Below are positions 25,361-34,540 of a stretch of DNA of 64,000 nt, piece by piece; position 1 is the first letter of the stretch; each line of letters begins with the position of its first letter. The stretch covers positions 983,122 through 1,047,121 of the forward strand of contig BPIQ01000001.1 in assembly GCA_026004195.1 (NCBI GenBank). Reading direction: 5' to 3'. The DNA is from Candidatus Binatia bacterium (lineage in GTDB: Bacteria; Desulfobacterota; Binatia; HRBIN30; BPIQ01). The notes beneath the pieces are model-generated. The model had not been told where the DNA came from. It was given only the letters and a program-made list of their open reading frames with translations, and did no database searches. The position numbers were made by a program, and so were the translations under genes.

Positions 25361-26338
25361 ATGATCAGCGAGCAGCTCTTGGCACGGGACTTTCTCCGCG
25401 TGGCGGAGGCTGCCGCCGTCGCCGCGGCACGGACGATGGGCATGGGGGACAGAAAATACTCGGACCGCGTCGCCGTGGAGGCGATGCGAAAAGCCATGGA
25501 CGGGCTCCCGATCCGCGGCACGGTGGTGATCGGCGAAGGCGAGCGGGACAAGGCTCCGATGCTCTACATCGGCGAGAAAGTGGGGCGCTGGGAACCCGAC
25601 GACCCCGAGGTGTCCATTGCCGTGGATCCGCTCGAAGGCACGAACCTCTGCGCCACGGGTAACGCCGGCGCCATCGCGGTCCTCGCGGCCGCCAACGCCG
25701 GCGGACTCCTCCACGCGCCCGACTGTTACATGGAGAAAATCATCGTAGGCCCGTCGGCCAAAGGCGCCGTTCACCTGGACGCCCCGGTCGAGGAGAATCT
25801 CAAGGCCATCGCCCGCTGCCTCAAGCGGTCGGTGAGCGACCTGCAGGTGGTGGTGCTCGACCGGGAGCGTCACAAAAAGCTCATCGAGGAAATCCGGCGC
25901 GCCGGCGCCCGCATCCGCCTGATTTCGGACGGAGACCTCTCCGCCGGGATCACGGCCGCCGTTCGGGGGACCAACGTGCACGCCGTGATGGGAATCGGTG
26001 GGGCACCCGAGGGTGTCCTCACGGCCGCCGCGCTGCGCTGCCTGAACGGCGGCATGGAAGCCCGCCTCGTGGTCGGCAGCCCGGAAGAGGAAGAACGCAT
26101 GAGGAAGATGGGCATCACGGACCCCAAGCGCGTCTACACCGAAGTCGACCTCGCACCGGGCCCGGACATCGTGTTCGTGGCGAGCGGAGTCACGGACGGC
26201 ACGCTCCTTCGAGGCGTGCGGTTTTTCGGGAACGGCTACCGCGTGCACTCCATGCTGATCTCCTACGGAACCAGGCTCGTCCGGTTCGTCGACTCCATCT
26301 ACCTGAGCGACGACCCCCGAGGAGTGGTGGAACTCTAG
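25361..26338 (+). CDS. glpX: Fructose-1,6-bisphosphatase class II
   Basis: A 325-residue GlpX enzyme of gluconeogenesis. Signature segments are [18 protein letters not shown] (metal-binding EGE), [20 protein letters not shown], the DCYMEKI loop, [12 protein letters not shown] and [15 protein letters not shown]. It removes the 1-phosphate of fructose-1,6-bisphosphate with Mg or Mn. The ATG at 25361 has GGAAAGGAGAG upstream. The trkA gene follows after 26 bp on the same strand. Confidence 0.97.
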   Translation: MISEQLLARDFLRVAEAAAVAAARTMGMGDRKYSDRVAVEAMRKAMDGLPIRGTVVIGEGERDKAPMLYIGEKVGRWEPDDPEVSIAVDPLEGTNLCATGNAGAIAVLAAANAGGLLHAPDCYMEKIIVGPSAKGAVHLDAPVEENLKAIARCLKRSVSDLQVVVLDRERHKKLIEEIRRAGARIRLISDGDLSAGITAAVRGTNVHAVMGIGGAPEGVLTAAALRCLNGGMEARLVVGSPEEEERMRKMGITDPKRVYTEVDLAPGPDIVFVASGVTDGTLLRGVRFFGNGYRVHSMLISYGTRLVRFVDSIYLSDDPRGVVEL

Positions 26339-26364
26339 GTCCGGGCACCGACTCCGACCCTCCC

Positions 26365-27720
26365 ATGAATACGATCATCGTGGGCGGCGGCCTCGTGGGC
26401 GCCACGCTCGCCGAGCGCCTCGCCCGGGAAGAACACAACGTGACCGTCGTCGAGCGCGACACCGAACGCGCCCGCGAGCTCGCCGCCTCGCTGGACGTCC
26501 ACGTGATTCCGGGCAACGGAGCCACCGCACCGGTCCTGCGCCGAGCGGGCATCGAGGACGCCGAGCTGCTCATCGCGATCACGGATTCCGACGAGACGAA
26601 CATGGTCGTCGGCCTCCTCGGAGCCACGCTCTTCCACGTCCCCCGGATCGTCGTCCGGCTTCGCGACAACACGCACGCCGAAGGGTTCGAGCTCATCGCG
26701 GGCGAACGCAAGGTGGATTACGTACGGGTGAACCCCGAAGAGGCGACCGTCGACCGCATCTTCTCCCTTCTCGAGGTCCCCGGCGCCGTCGACGTCGCGT
26801 CCTTTCTCGGCGGACGGCTTCTCATCGCCGGTTTCCGGATCACGGAAAACTCGGAGTTCGCCGGGCTCGAGGTCTCCACGCACATGAAACTCCTCTTCCC
26901 CGACACGCCCACCCTCGTGGCGGCCGTCCACCGGGGAGACGACTGGATCATCCCGCACGCAGGCGAGGAGTTCCGCGTCGGCGACATCATTTACTTCGCG
27001 GTTCCGCGCGAAGAACTCGACCACATCGTGGCGCTCGTCGGCAGCCCGCCGCCCAAGGGCCACCGGGTCATGATCGCGGGCGCCGGCTCGATCGGCATCG
27101 CGCTCGCGCGGCGGCTCGAGAAGGCCGGGGTGCCGACGGTCCTGGTCGAGGAGTCCGCCGACCTCGCGGAGAAAGCGAGCGAGGTGCTCGACAAGACCTT
27201 CGTCGTGCGAGGCAAGCCGACCGAGCGGGAGTGTCTCGTCGAAGAGAACATCGAGCGGGTTTCCACCTTCGTCGCCGTCACGGGCGATCACGAGGTGAAC
27301 CTGGTCTCGAGCCTGCTTGCGAAGAGACTCGGCGCCTCCCGGGCTTTTGCACTCGTCGACAACCCCGCGCTCGTCAATCTGATCGGGGAAGTCGGCATCG
27401 ACGCGATCATCAGTCCACGGGCCCTGGCCGTCGGCATGATCTCGCAGCACGTCAGGCGTGGCCGCGTCCACGCCGGGTCGGCGCTGATCGAGGAGGAAGT
27501 CGACGTCGTCGAGGTCGAGGTGGACGAAAAAAGTCCCCTGATCTCCGGCACGATCGAGAAGCTCGACTTGCCGAAGGGGGTGCTCGTGATCGCCGTTCGG
27601 CGGGGAGACCGCCTCTGGGTGCCCCAGGGACAGGACCGCCTCGAACCCGGCGACCAGGCCCTCCTGATCACGGCCACGGACGGGGCCAAGCACCTCGACG
27701 AGTACCTGGCGAGGGACTGA
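26365..27720 (+). CDS. trkA: Trk potassium-uptake regulatory protein
   Basis: A 451-residue cytosolic protein with two copies of RCK_N plus RCK_C. The Rossmann glycine motifs are IIVGGGLVGATLAERLA at the start and VMIAGAGSIGIALARRLEKA at about residue 235, with conserved ELLIAITDSDETN and VSTFVAVTGDHEVN segments. It gates the TrkH channel in response to NAD(H) or ATP. trkH follows 16 bp downstream, making a trkA-trkH operon, probably with glpX ahead of it. Confidence 0.96.
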   Translation: MNTIIVGGGLVGATLAERLAREEHNVTVVERDTERARELAASLDVHVIPGNGATAPVLRRAGIEDAELLIAITDSDETNMVVGLLGATLFHVPRIVVRLRDNTHAEGFELIAGERKVDYVRVNPEEATVDRIFSLLEVPGAVDVASFLGGRLLIAGFRITENSEFAGLEVSTHMKLLFPDTPTLVAAVHRGDDWIIPHAGEEFRVGDIIYFAVPREELDHIVALVGSPPPKGHRVMIAGAGSIGIALARRLEKAGVPTVLVEESADLAEKASEVLDKTFVVRGKPTERECLVEENIERVSTFVAVTGDHEVNLVSSLLAKRLGASRAFALVDNPALVNLIGEVGIDAIISPRALAVGMISQHVRRGRVHAGSALIEEEVDVVEVEVDEKSPLISGTIEKLDLPKGVLVIAVRRGDRLWVPQGQDRLEPGDQALLITATDGAKHLDEYLARD

Positions 27721-27736
27721 TCCGGGGGCCGCTCCC

Positions 27737-29170
27737 GTGAACCTTTTTTTCGACGTCCACCTCCTCGGCCTTCTGCTCCTCGTCCTCGGAGCCGCCCAGA
27801 CACTTTCGCTCGCCCTGGCGGCCGGTTTCGGCGAGCCCCTCGAGCCCTATCTCGTGGCGGTGGGTTGCTCGGTCCTTGCGGGCAGCGCTCTCGCGTTTTC
27901 CTTCCGGGCGCACGACCGGCGCTTGCGGGCGCGCGACGGATTTTTCATCGTGGGCGGTGGCTGGATCCTCGCCTCCTCGTTCGGAGCCGTTCCCTACGTC
28001 GCCACGGGAATCCTGGGTCCCGTCGACGCCTTTTTCGAGTCCGTGGCGGGGTTCACGACGACGGGCTCCACCGTACTCACGAAGATCGAGACGGTACCGA
28101 AAGCGCTCCTCTTCTGGCGGGCGCTGACGCAATGGCTCGGGGGGATGGGGATCATCCTTTTCACGATCGCGATCCTGCCCGTGATCGGAGTGGGCGGCAT
28201 GGAGCTTTTCCGCGCCGAGGTACCCGGACCCGTAGCCGACAAGATCCGGCCGCGGATCGTGGAGACCGCACGCATGCTCTGGGTTCTCTATCTCGGCTTC
28301 ACCGCAGCCGAGGTCCTCTGTCTCCGGCTCGCAGGGGTCGACCTTTTCGAATCCATCTGCCACGCGTTCACGACGATGGCGACCGGAGGCTTCTCGACCC
28401 GGGACACCTCGATCGGAAGCTTCGAGTCCCCCCTCGTCGAATGGATCGTGGTGTTCTTCATGCTCGCCGCGGGCATGAACTTCGTGCTCCACTACCGGCT
28501 CCTCCAGGGGCGATTCCGCGAGGTGTGGAAGGACGCGGAGCTCCGGTACTTTCTGGCCGTCGTGGCGGTGGCGACGGTACTCGTCACGGCGACGCTCGCC
28601 GGTGAGCTGGGATGGGAAAAGGCGTTCCGGCAAGCGACCTTCCAGGTCGTATCCATCCTCACCACGACAGGCTACGTGACGACGGATTTCGAGGCCTGGA
28701 CTCCGCTCGCGCACTTCTGCTTCCTCCTCCTGATGGTGCTCGGAGGGATGTCGGGTTCGACGGGTGGCGGCATCAAGAGCATGCGGGCGCTCCTCGGGCT
28801 CCGGGCGCTCAAGGCTACGCTCGACCGGCTCGTTCACCCGCACGCCGTCCGTCCCGTCAAGTACGCCGGAGCTCCGGTTCCCGACGAGGTGCTCGCCGGC
28901 ATCTGGGCTTTCTTCACGGCCTATTTCGTGGTCGCGGCGTTCGCGGCGGGTTGCGTCGCCGCCGCGGGCTACGACCTCGTGACGGCCGCTTCGTCGGCGC
29001 TCACGGCGCTCGGCAACGTAGGGCCCGGGCTCGGGGAAGTCGGAGCCTACGACAACTTCGCCCACTTCCCCGCCGCGATCAAAATCCTCCTGTCCCTTTG
29101 CATGCTCGCGGGCCGCCTCGAGGTTTTCACGCTCCTCGTCCTCTGCTTCCCGGAGTTCTGGCGGCGGTGA
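27737..29170 (+). CDS. trkH: Trk potassium-uptake membrane channel
   Basis: A 477-residue K+ channel/transporter of the TrkH/KtrB superfamily with four M1-P-M2 repeats. Selectivity-filter regions are visible as GFTTTGSTVL, HAFTTMATGGFST, ILTTTGYVTTD and ALTALGNVGPGLG. GGMSGSTGGGIKSMR is the typical loop before the last repeat. It works with TrkA, encoded just upstream, for K+ uptake in osmoregulation. The GTG start sits 16 bp after the trkA stop. Confidence 0.95.
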   Translation: MNLFFDVHLLGLLLLVLGAAQTLSLALAAGFGEPLEPYLVAVGCSVLAGSALAFSFRAHDRRLRARDGFFIVGGGWILASSFGAVPYVATGILGPVDAFFESVAGFTTTGSTVLTKIETVPKALLFWRALTQWLGGMGIILFTIAILPVIGVGGMELFRAEVPGPVADKIRPRIVETARMLWVLYLGFTAAEVLCLRLAGVDLFESICHAFTTMATGGFSTRDTSIGSFESPLVEWIVVFFMLAAGMNFVLHYRLLQGRFREVWKDAELRYFLAVVAVATVLVTATLAGELGWEKAFRQATFQVVSILTTTGYVTTDFEAWTPLAHFCFLLLMVLGGMSGSTGGGIKSMRALLGLRALKATLDRLVHPHAVRPVKYAGAPVPDEVLAGIWAFFTAYFVVAAFAAGCVAAAGYDLVTAASSALTALGNVGPGLGEVGAYDNFAHFPAAIKILLSLCMLAGRLEVFTLLVLCFPEFWRR

Positions 29171-29213
29171 GGCCTGGATTTTGCTCGGCTCGTGTGAAAA
29201 ACGAGCGCTCGCC

Positions 29214-30128
29214 ATGACGGAGATCCAGCACGGTTTCGTCTACGCGAACGGTCTCCGCTTCCACGTGGCTCGTGCGGGAGAAGGCGAGAAGCTCGCCCTT
29301 CTCCTCCACGGCTTCCCGGAACTCTGGTACTCGTGGCGTTTCCAGCTACCCCTTCTCGCTCGCCTGGGCTACCGTGCCTGGGCTCCCGACCTCCGCGGCT
29401 ACGGGGAGACGGACCGACCCACCCGTATGGAGGACTACGCCATCGAAACCTTGCTCGACGACGTGGCCGGGCTCGTCGATGCGGCGGGCGCCAAATCCAC
29501 GTTGCTCGTGGGCCACGACTGGGGCGGAATCCTGGCCTGGTATTTCGCCATCCTGAGGAAAAGACCCCTCGAGCGGCTCGTCGTCATGAACTGCCCGCAC
29601 CCGGGCCCCATGCGGCAGGCGCTCCGCGGCTGGAGGCAGAGACTCCGCTCCTGGTACGTGCTCTTCTTCCAGATTCCGTGGTTGCCGGAAGCTCTGCTCG
29701 GTGCCGGGCACGCGCGCGCCATAGGGGATGCGTTCGTTCGGATGGCGGTGGACAAAAGCCGCTTCCCGGAAGACGTCCTGCGCGTGTACCGCGATCACGC
29801 GAGCCAGCCGGGAGCCTTGACGGCCATGTTGCACTACTACCGGGCGCTGGTTCGGGGCGGTGGGGCTCGACGACTCGAAAAAATCCGTCTCGAGCCGATC
29901 GACGTCCCCACGCTCCTTCTCTGGGGAGAGAAAGACAGCGCCCTCGGGAAGGAAACGACCTACGGGACCGGAGCCTACGTGCGCAACCTGACGCTACGGT
30001 ATCTCCCGAACGTCTCGCACTGGGTGCAGCAGGAAGCTCCCGAACTCGTCAACGCCATGCTCGAGGCGTGGCTCGCCGACCGGCCCGTTCCCGAAGCCCA
30101 CGAGATTTCCGGGGCCACGCCGGCCTGA
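29214..30128 (+). CDS. Alpha/beta hydrolase, epoxide-hydrolase-like
   Basis: A 304-residue alpha/beta-fold enzyme. LLLHGFPELWYSWRFQ forms the oxyanion-hole HGFPE, VGHDWGGILAW holds the nucleophile Asp, LLLWGEKDSALG the acid and LPNVSHWVQQEAPE the catalytic His. An Asp nucleophile with HGFPE and a Tyr-containing cap (LHYYRALVRGG) points to a soluble epoxide hydrolase; a fluoroacetate/haloalkane dehalogenase is the main alternative. It is adjacent to trkH but probably separately controlled, and convergent with the second P450. Confidence 0.88.
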   Translation: MTEIQHGFVYANGLRFHVARAGEGEKLALLLHGFPELWYSWRFQLPLLARLGYRAWAPDLRGYGETDRPTRMEDYAIETLLDDVAGLVDAAGAKSTLLVGHDWGGILAWYFAILRKRPLERLVVMNCPHPGPMRQALRGWRQRLRSWYVLFFQIPWLPEALLGAGHARAIGDAFVRMAVDKSRFPEDVLRVYRDHASQPGALTAMLHYYRALVRGGGARRLEKIRLEPIDVPTLLLWGEKDSALGKETTYGTGAYVRNLTLRYLPNVSHWVQQEAPELVNAMLEAWLADRPVPEAHEISGATPA

Positions 30129-30262
30129 CGAAGCGCGCCCCCCTTCGCGTCCGGGCGGTGGTACGAACGTGTTCGCCTCCCTTGCAAGGACGCGAGGTGT
30201 CCCGTGGGCGACACGGACCCGGCCGGAGGGACGCGCTCCGTCGCGTCCGGGGAGGTGGGTCA
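30125..30262 (-). repeat. Palindromic BIME-like repeat, single degenerate element
   Basis: A perfect minus-orientation H1 (GGACGCG-CTCCGT-CGCGTCC, at about 30231-30250, preceded by CGGAG) and a half-decayed partner TTCGCGTCCGGG near 30145 lie between two convergent genes. The repeat reaches into the last codon of the P450 gene. Confidence 0.65.
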
Positions 30263-31432
30263 CCTCTCGGGGTCGAAAAGAACGGGCAGCCGGTCCGGCG
30301 ATCGGAACGCCAGACCCACGATCCGGCATTCTTGCGACGGGTCGAGCCGGAGGTTCCTGAGCCGATGGAGGAGCTTCGGCAAAGCCGTCCGCGCTTCGAG
30401 CTTCGCAAGATGGGACCCGGCGCAAAAATGTTGCCCGAACCCGAACGGCAGGTGGTCCGTGGGACGACGATGCAAGTCGAAGCGGTCGGGGTCCGGGAAA
30501 TGCTCCTCGTCCCGGTTCGCCGACCCGATGGCGAGCTGCACACCGGCTCCCTTGGGAATCTTCACCCCCGCTACCTCCACGTCTTCGACGGGCTCGCGCG
30601 AAACGTACTGCACCGGGGCTTCCCAGCGAAGCGTCTCTTCGATGGCCCAGTCGATTTTCTCGGGGTCGGCCAGGACTTCTTCGAGGTACTGCCGGTGCGT
30701 GAGAAGAGCGTAGAGGGCGCTGCCGAGCAGGCGATAGGTCGTGTCGGCCCCGGCGGGAAGGAGCAAGCGGAGAAAGCTCAGGACCTCTTCTTCCGTGAGC
30801 CGGTGGCCCTCTATCTCGGCGTGAACGAGCTTGCTCAGGAGATCGTCCGTGGGCTCGCGCCGGCGCCTTTCGAGAATCGGCCGCAGGTAGTCCACGATCT
30901 TTTTGGCCGACTCCAGACCTCGCTCGGGGTTGTCGGCGACACCGATCACGTCGAGCGCCCAGTGGTGGAACTTGTGGTAGTCCTCCACCGGAACCCCGAT
31001 GATGTAGGTGATGACGCGCATCGGGAAGACGAACGTGAACTGCTGGACGAGGTCGGCCCTGCCCTCGCGCGCGAAGCCGTCGATGAGCTCGTCGGCGATC
31101 GCGGAGATGGCGGGGGCGTGCTTCTGGAGCGAGTGCGGGAGGAAGGCAGGGCTCACGAGGGCACGGTGCCGCAGGTGCTCTTTTCCGTCCATCTCGAGAA
31201 TCGTCCTGCCCATCACGACGCCGATCCCCCGCGCGTTCGACCGGGAGGAAAAGACGGCGTTGTTCTTCAGGCAGGCGAACACGTCGTCGTAGCGGGTCAC
31301 CATGTACTGCTCGCCCATGATCGTCTGCAGAAGGATGACCGGCGATTCGTGGCGAAGCTTCCGGTAGACGGGATAGGGGTCCGGGACGGGACTCATGACC
31401 GAACCGCCGAACATCTCGATCATCGTCGCCAT
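30260..31432 (-). CDS. Cytochrome P450
   Basis: A 390-residue bacterial P450 with I-helix LLPAGADTTYRLL (AGADTT at 227-232), K-helix ExxR (E266-R269), and haem loop FGFGQHFCAGSHLAKLE with axial Cys337. It differs clearly from the first P450 in the window (AGADTT against AGNETT), so the two are not recent duplicates. A TetR gene lies directly upstream on the same strand (about 20 bp), a likely regulator-enzyme pair. Redox partners are not encoded nearby. Substrate unknown. Confidence 0.95.
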   Translation of the reverse strand: MATMIEMFGGSVMSPVPDPYPVYRKLRHESPVILLQTIMGEQYMVTRYDDVFACLKNNAVFSSRSNARGIGVVMGRTILEMDGKEHLRHRALVSPAFLPHSLQKHAPAISAIADELIDGFAREGRADLVQQFTFVFPMRVITYIIGVPVEDYHKFHHWALDVIGVADNPERGLESAKKIVDYLRPILERRRREPTDDLLSKLVHAEIEGHRLTEEEVLSFLRLLLPAGADTTYRLLGSALYALLTHRQYLEEVLADPEKIDWAIEETLRWEAPVQYVSREPVEDVEVAGVKIPKGAGVQLAIGSANRDEEHFPDPDRFDLHRRPTDHLPFGFGQHFCAGSHLAKLEARTALPKLLHRLRNLRLDPSQECRIVGLAFRSPDRLPVLFDPER

Positions 31433-31455
31433 CTTCGCAGCTTCTCCTTTCCGAC

Positions 31456-32094
31456 TCAGGAATTCCGCCGACGTCGGCCCGTCGAGACCTCGTGCCGCGG
31501 CGCACGCCGGGCGCGGGAGGGCCCGGTCAGCAGCGAGTACGTGGCCGTGAGCGCCCGCGTCATCTCCTCGGGATCCGGGTCCGGAAAAAGAATCATCGAG
31601 ACGAGCACCCGGGTCATCCAGTCGAGGAGCTGCTCGGGAGAAGCCACACCGCTCCGCGCGACTTCGGTCGCCTCGAGAAGCGGCCCCAGAAGACGCCCGA
31701 GCATCCCCCGAATCACGGAAAACTTCTCGCGCAGGTAGGACACGACGAAAGCCGACTCCGCCTCGAGCAGCCGCTGGAGCGCCGGGTGGAGGCGCACGTA
31801 GTTCGCGGCGTGCTCGAGCACGATCCTGAGCCGCTCCGCGCCCTCCGGAGCGTCACGGAGGGCTCGACGGACGACTTCTTCGAAGCGCCGGCTTTCCCGG
31901 TCCGCCAGGTCGGCCAGCAGAGCTTCCCGCGACGGAAAGTAGCGGTACACCGTACCTCGCGAGACGCCCGCGTGCTCGCTCACGTCGTTCATCCCCAGCT
32001 TGGAAAGTCCGTGGAGCGCGATGGCGCGCAGCGCTCCGTCGAGGATTCGCTCGCGCGTACGTTCCTGGAGTGCCGGACCTGCCTGAAGCGCCAT
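31456..32094 (-). CDS. TetR-family regulator upstream of P450
   Basis: A 212-residue regulator. The HTH is GMNDVSEHAGVSRGTVYRYF (about 34-53), after ILDGALRAIALHGLSKL. The C-terminal domain is Arg/Leu-rich and ends in a basic tail. It precedes the P450 gene by about 20 bp, so they are probably co-transcribed, with the regulator controlling its own operon in response to a hydrophobic ligand. No long dyad was obvious in the short upstream gap. Confidence 0.9.
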   Translation of the reverse strand: MALQAGPALQERTRERILDGALRAIALHGLSKLGMNDVSEHAGVSRGTVYRYFPSREALLADLADRESRRFEEVVRRALRDAPEGAERLRIVLEHAANYVRLHPALQRLLEAESAFVVSYLREKFSVIRGMLGRLLGPLLEATEVARSGVASPEQLLDWMTRVLVSMILFPDPDPEEMTRALTATYSLLTGPSRARRAPRHEVSTGRRRRNS

Positions 32095-32183
32095 GACGGT
32101 CGAAGTCCTCCGGAGAGCTACTGAAACATAGAAGGCGCCGATTGTCTAACACGTTCCATGCGAAAACGGGCGTCCGGGCCCCG

Positions 32184-32858
32184 TCAACGCGCGAAAAGGT
32201 AGGGGTGCGCGACGTAGAGGACCGCCGCGAGCAGCAAGCCGAGGAGCACCCCGAACCACGGAATCTCTCGCGGCACGAAACTCGTCCGGCCCCGCAGCAG
32301 GGCCACGAAGGGCAGAAGGGACGTCTCGCGGTAGAAGGCCTCGAGCTCGCGGCCGCCCTCCCGGAGCTTGCGCACGTCCTGGTGCGCGGACCCGAGAAAA
32401 GAAAAAACGGCAAAGCCGCCGAAAAACAGGACGTCGGAAAGAAAACCGTTCACGAGGAGGTGGCCGAGCCCCCAGAGCCCGAGAGCCGAGAAGAGGGGGT
32501 GGCGCGTGATGCGGAGCACGCCCTGCACCTTCACGGGCCCCGGAGCGATGGCCACGGGACTCGGCTGGAAGAAAGCCAGGACCAGGAGCACGACCGCAAA
32601 ACCGGAGAGGATCAGGCTCGCCGTCCAGACGGCAGGCACGTCCCGAAGCCACCAGAGAACCGGCCCCGTGTGGCGGTGGCGCGCGTACACGACGACGAGC
32701 GGGAGAAACGTGAGAAAAGCCACGGCCGAATAGAGGCCCTGGAACCCCCTCTCCCCGAACCGTGCCACCAGTCGCGTTCTCAGCGGAAAGGAGGAAAGGG
32801 CCAGGTGCGAGCCGGCGAAGGCGAGCCACCAGACGAGGATCCAGGACCACGCGGGCAT
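32184..32858 (-). CDS. NnrU-family membrane protein
   Basis: A 224-residue polytopic membrane protein with about six helices. The conserved ITRHPLFSALGLWGLGHLL is the RHPxxxxxxLWxxxHLL signature of the NnrU / isoprenylcysteine-methyltransferase-like superfamily. NnrU was named for a link to nitric-oxide reduction, but no nir, nor or nos genes occur here, so that role cannot be assumed. A TTGACA about 40 bp before the start may be its -35. Confidence 0.85.
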   Translation of the reverse strand: MPAWSWILVWWLAFAGSHLALSSFPLRTRLVARFGERGFQGLYSAVAFLTFLPLVVVYARHRHTGPVLWWLRDVPAVWTASLILSGFAVVLLVLAFFQPSPVAIAPGPVKVQGVLRITRHPLFSALGLWGLGHLLVNGFLSDVLFFGGFAVFSFLGSAHQDVRKLREGGRELEAFYRETSLLPFVALLRGRTSFVPREIPWFGVLLGLLLAAVLYVAHPYLFAR

Positions 32859-32934
32859 GGGATGCGTCCCGCCGGCGCCCTACCCCGGAGAGGCTCCCCC
32901 TGTCAACCGCGAAACTTCATCCGAGTAGCTGCGC

Positions 32935-33237
32935 CTACTTCTTCTTCGCTCTACCGGACCCGGGTCCGTTCCGCCGCCCCGAGCGCGAACCTTCGAGTGC
33001 TTTCACCAGCCGCCCACCGGACTTCCGACGTTCCTCCCGAACCAGCGCCACCAGCTCGCCGCGGCGCAGACGCGTCCGTACGCCCGGAACATCCAGGGGC
33101 GACCGGTCCGACACCACCGGTTGCACGACAAAGGTCGACCCGTCCCGACGCCGGATCTGCACCCCGCCTTCCCGGCGTGCCTCGTCGAGGAGCGAAGCCA
33201 GACGCTGGCGCGCCTCCGAGTACGTGTAGGTCTTCAC
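32935..33237 (-). CDS. Phd/YefM-type antitoxin
   Basis: A 100-residue protein beginning KTYTYSEARQRLASLLDEAR and continuing GGVQIRRRDGSTFVVQPVV, the Phd/YefM N-terminal DNA-binding fold. The C-terminal part is Arg/Lys/Gly-rich and would be the flexible segment that wraps the toxin. The GTG start overlaps the toxin stop by GTGA, so it is translated after the toxin from one message. It most likely represses the shared promoter through the palindrome at 33649-33664. Confidence 0.8.
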   Translation of the reverse strand: MKTYTYSEARQRLASLLDEARREGGVQIRRRDGSTFVVQPVVSDRSPLDVPGVRTRLRRGELVALVREERRKSGGRLVKALEGSRSGRRNGPGSGRAKKK

Positions 33238-33638
33238 GGTTGGTCCCCTATCTCGACGAGCTCGACCCCGGCAGCACGGGCCACCGAGCGAAGCCGCGTG
33301 TCGAGCGTCAACAGCGGCAGCCCGCGACTCCGAGCCAGTTCCAACATGTACGCGTCGTAGGCATAGATGCCTCGCTCCGTGGCCAGAGCGATCGCCCTCC
33401 CGATATCGAGGGCGACCAAGCGCAAGGCGATCTTCCGGTAAGACTTCCAGGCCAGGAGGGCGGCATCGCGGGAGAGGCGCCGGCGACGCACGGCAGCAAC
33501 CAGCGCGTTCCCGACCTCCCAGGGGAGCGACGCCGGCGCGAACAGCACCGCGCCTCTCGTGGCCGCGATCAGAGCGCCGCGCTCGGGCTCGTTCAGGACG
33601 ACGGCCAAGACCGCTGCGGTATCGATGACCAGTTCCAC
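33234..33638 (-). CDS. PIN-domain toxin (VapC-like)
   Basis: A 134-residue PIN ribonuclease. Acids fit the four-residue metal site: D in ELVIDTAAVLAV, E in SLPWEVGNALVAAV, D in GIYAYDAYMLELA and D in LPLLTLDTRLRS. The conserved AYDAYMLELA is typical of VapC toxins that cut tRNA or rRNA. I chose the GTG at 33638 because PIN homology starts there. The gene lies upstream of its antitoxin, the reverse of the usual antitoxin-first order. Confidence 0.85.
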   Translation of the reverse strand: MELVIDTAAVLAVVLNEPERGALIAATRGAVLFAPASLPWEVGNALVAAVRRRRLSRDAALLAWKSYRKIALRLVALDIGRAIALATERGIYAYDAYMLELARSRGLPLLTLDTRLRSVARAAGVELVEIGDQP

Positions 33639-33648
33639 GGGTCTCTTC

Positions 33649-33670
33649 TTGTACCATTGTACAATAGCCG
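33649..33670 (-). promoter_or_regulatory. Autoregulatory operator/promoter of the toxin-antitoxin pair
   Basis: TTGTAC-CATT-GTACAA is a perfect inverted repeat at 33649-33664, eleven bases before the toxin start codon. On the minus strand it contains TACAAT, a near-consensus -10, so a bound antitoxin complex would block RNA polymerase directly. Confidence 0.6.
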
Positions 33671-33877
33671 GTTGCGGCCGGTAGGGAAAGATGCTTCGGC
33701 GACGCGGTCCGCCGCGAATTCGTCGGCCGGCTCCCCGTTCGTTTTTGCCCGGAACAAGCCTCTTTTCCCTTTCTTTCGTCCGGCAAAACGCGAAGTTTCG
33801 CGCGGAGTCGACCTCTTGCAAGCACCTGGAAGCCCGGCGTAGTTTCTCGGGCAGCCCACGAGCGAGGTTCCACCGCC

Positions 33878-34540
33878 ATGGCACCCAGAGTCATCGACGC
33901 GGACATGCACTTCTACGAGCCCAGAAACCTCTGGATCGAACGGATCGACCGCAGATTCCGCGACCGGGCGCTCCGGATCGAAGAAGACGAGAGGGGCTTC
34001 CCCTGGCTCGTGAGCGGCTCGAAGAAGATCCAGCTGGCCGAGGTCCACGTCCCGGGACGCGTGGAACTTCTCGGCGAAGGGCGCCGACGCGAGCGCGAAT
34101 GGGACGGCAGGAAGCCACCTCCCTTCGAAGAGCAGCTCCGACCCGAATACTACGAAGTGGGCGCCCGCCTCCGCTACATGGACGAGCACGGCGTCGACGC
34201 GGGAATCTTCTTTCCGAACTTCGGGCTCGCCTGGGAAGATCTGCTTCGGGACGACGTGCCGGCGACCTGCGCGAACATGGAAGCCTACAACACGTGGGCC
34301 GCGGAGGTGTCGGCCGAGGCCCCCGAGCGCCTCTACGGCGTCGCACACCTCACCTTGCGCGACCCCCAGTGGGCGGAGCGAGAGATCGCGCGGATCGCCC
34401 GAGCGGGCTTGCGGCTCGCCATGATCGGGCCCAATCCCGTCGACGGAAAGGCACTCGCCCACCCCGACCTCGACCGCATCTGGGCTTGCTTCCAGGACCA
34501 CGAAGTCGCGCCGGTCTTTCACGTCTCGCGCCCCTCCCCG
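33878..34540 (+). pseudogene. Amidohydrolase-2 family enzyme, 3'-truncated
   Basis: The first ~215 codons are a good Amidohydrolase_2 protein. It opens VIDADMHFYEPRNLWIERID (DxH metal motif), followed by LRYMDEHGVDAGIFFPNFGL, NMEAYNTWAAEVSAEAPERL and DRIWACFQDHEVAPVFHVS with the next metal His. Homology then ends abruptly near 34540. The frame stays open to 34819, but only as the mirror of the minus-strand HExxH gene, whose codons are the believable ones. About 160 C-terminal residues, including the catalytic Asp region, are missing. A full-length relative is encoded at 40656, for comparison. Confidence 0.65.

Noticed and set aside
5036-30262. Repeats as insertion-sequence ends
   Set aside because: No transposase, no target-site duplication and no constant internal sequence; paired short hairpins fit REP/BIME DNA better.
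32184-32858. NnrU as evidence of denitrification
   Set aside because: No nitrite, nitric-oxide or nitrous-oxide reductase genes occur in the window; family name only.
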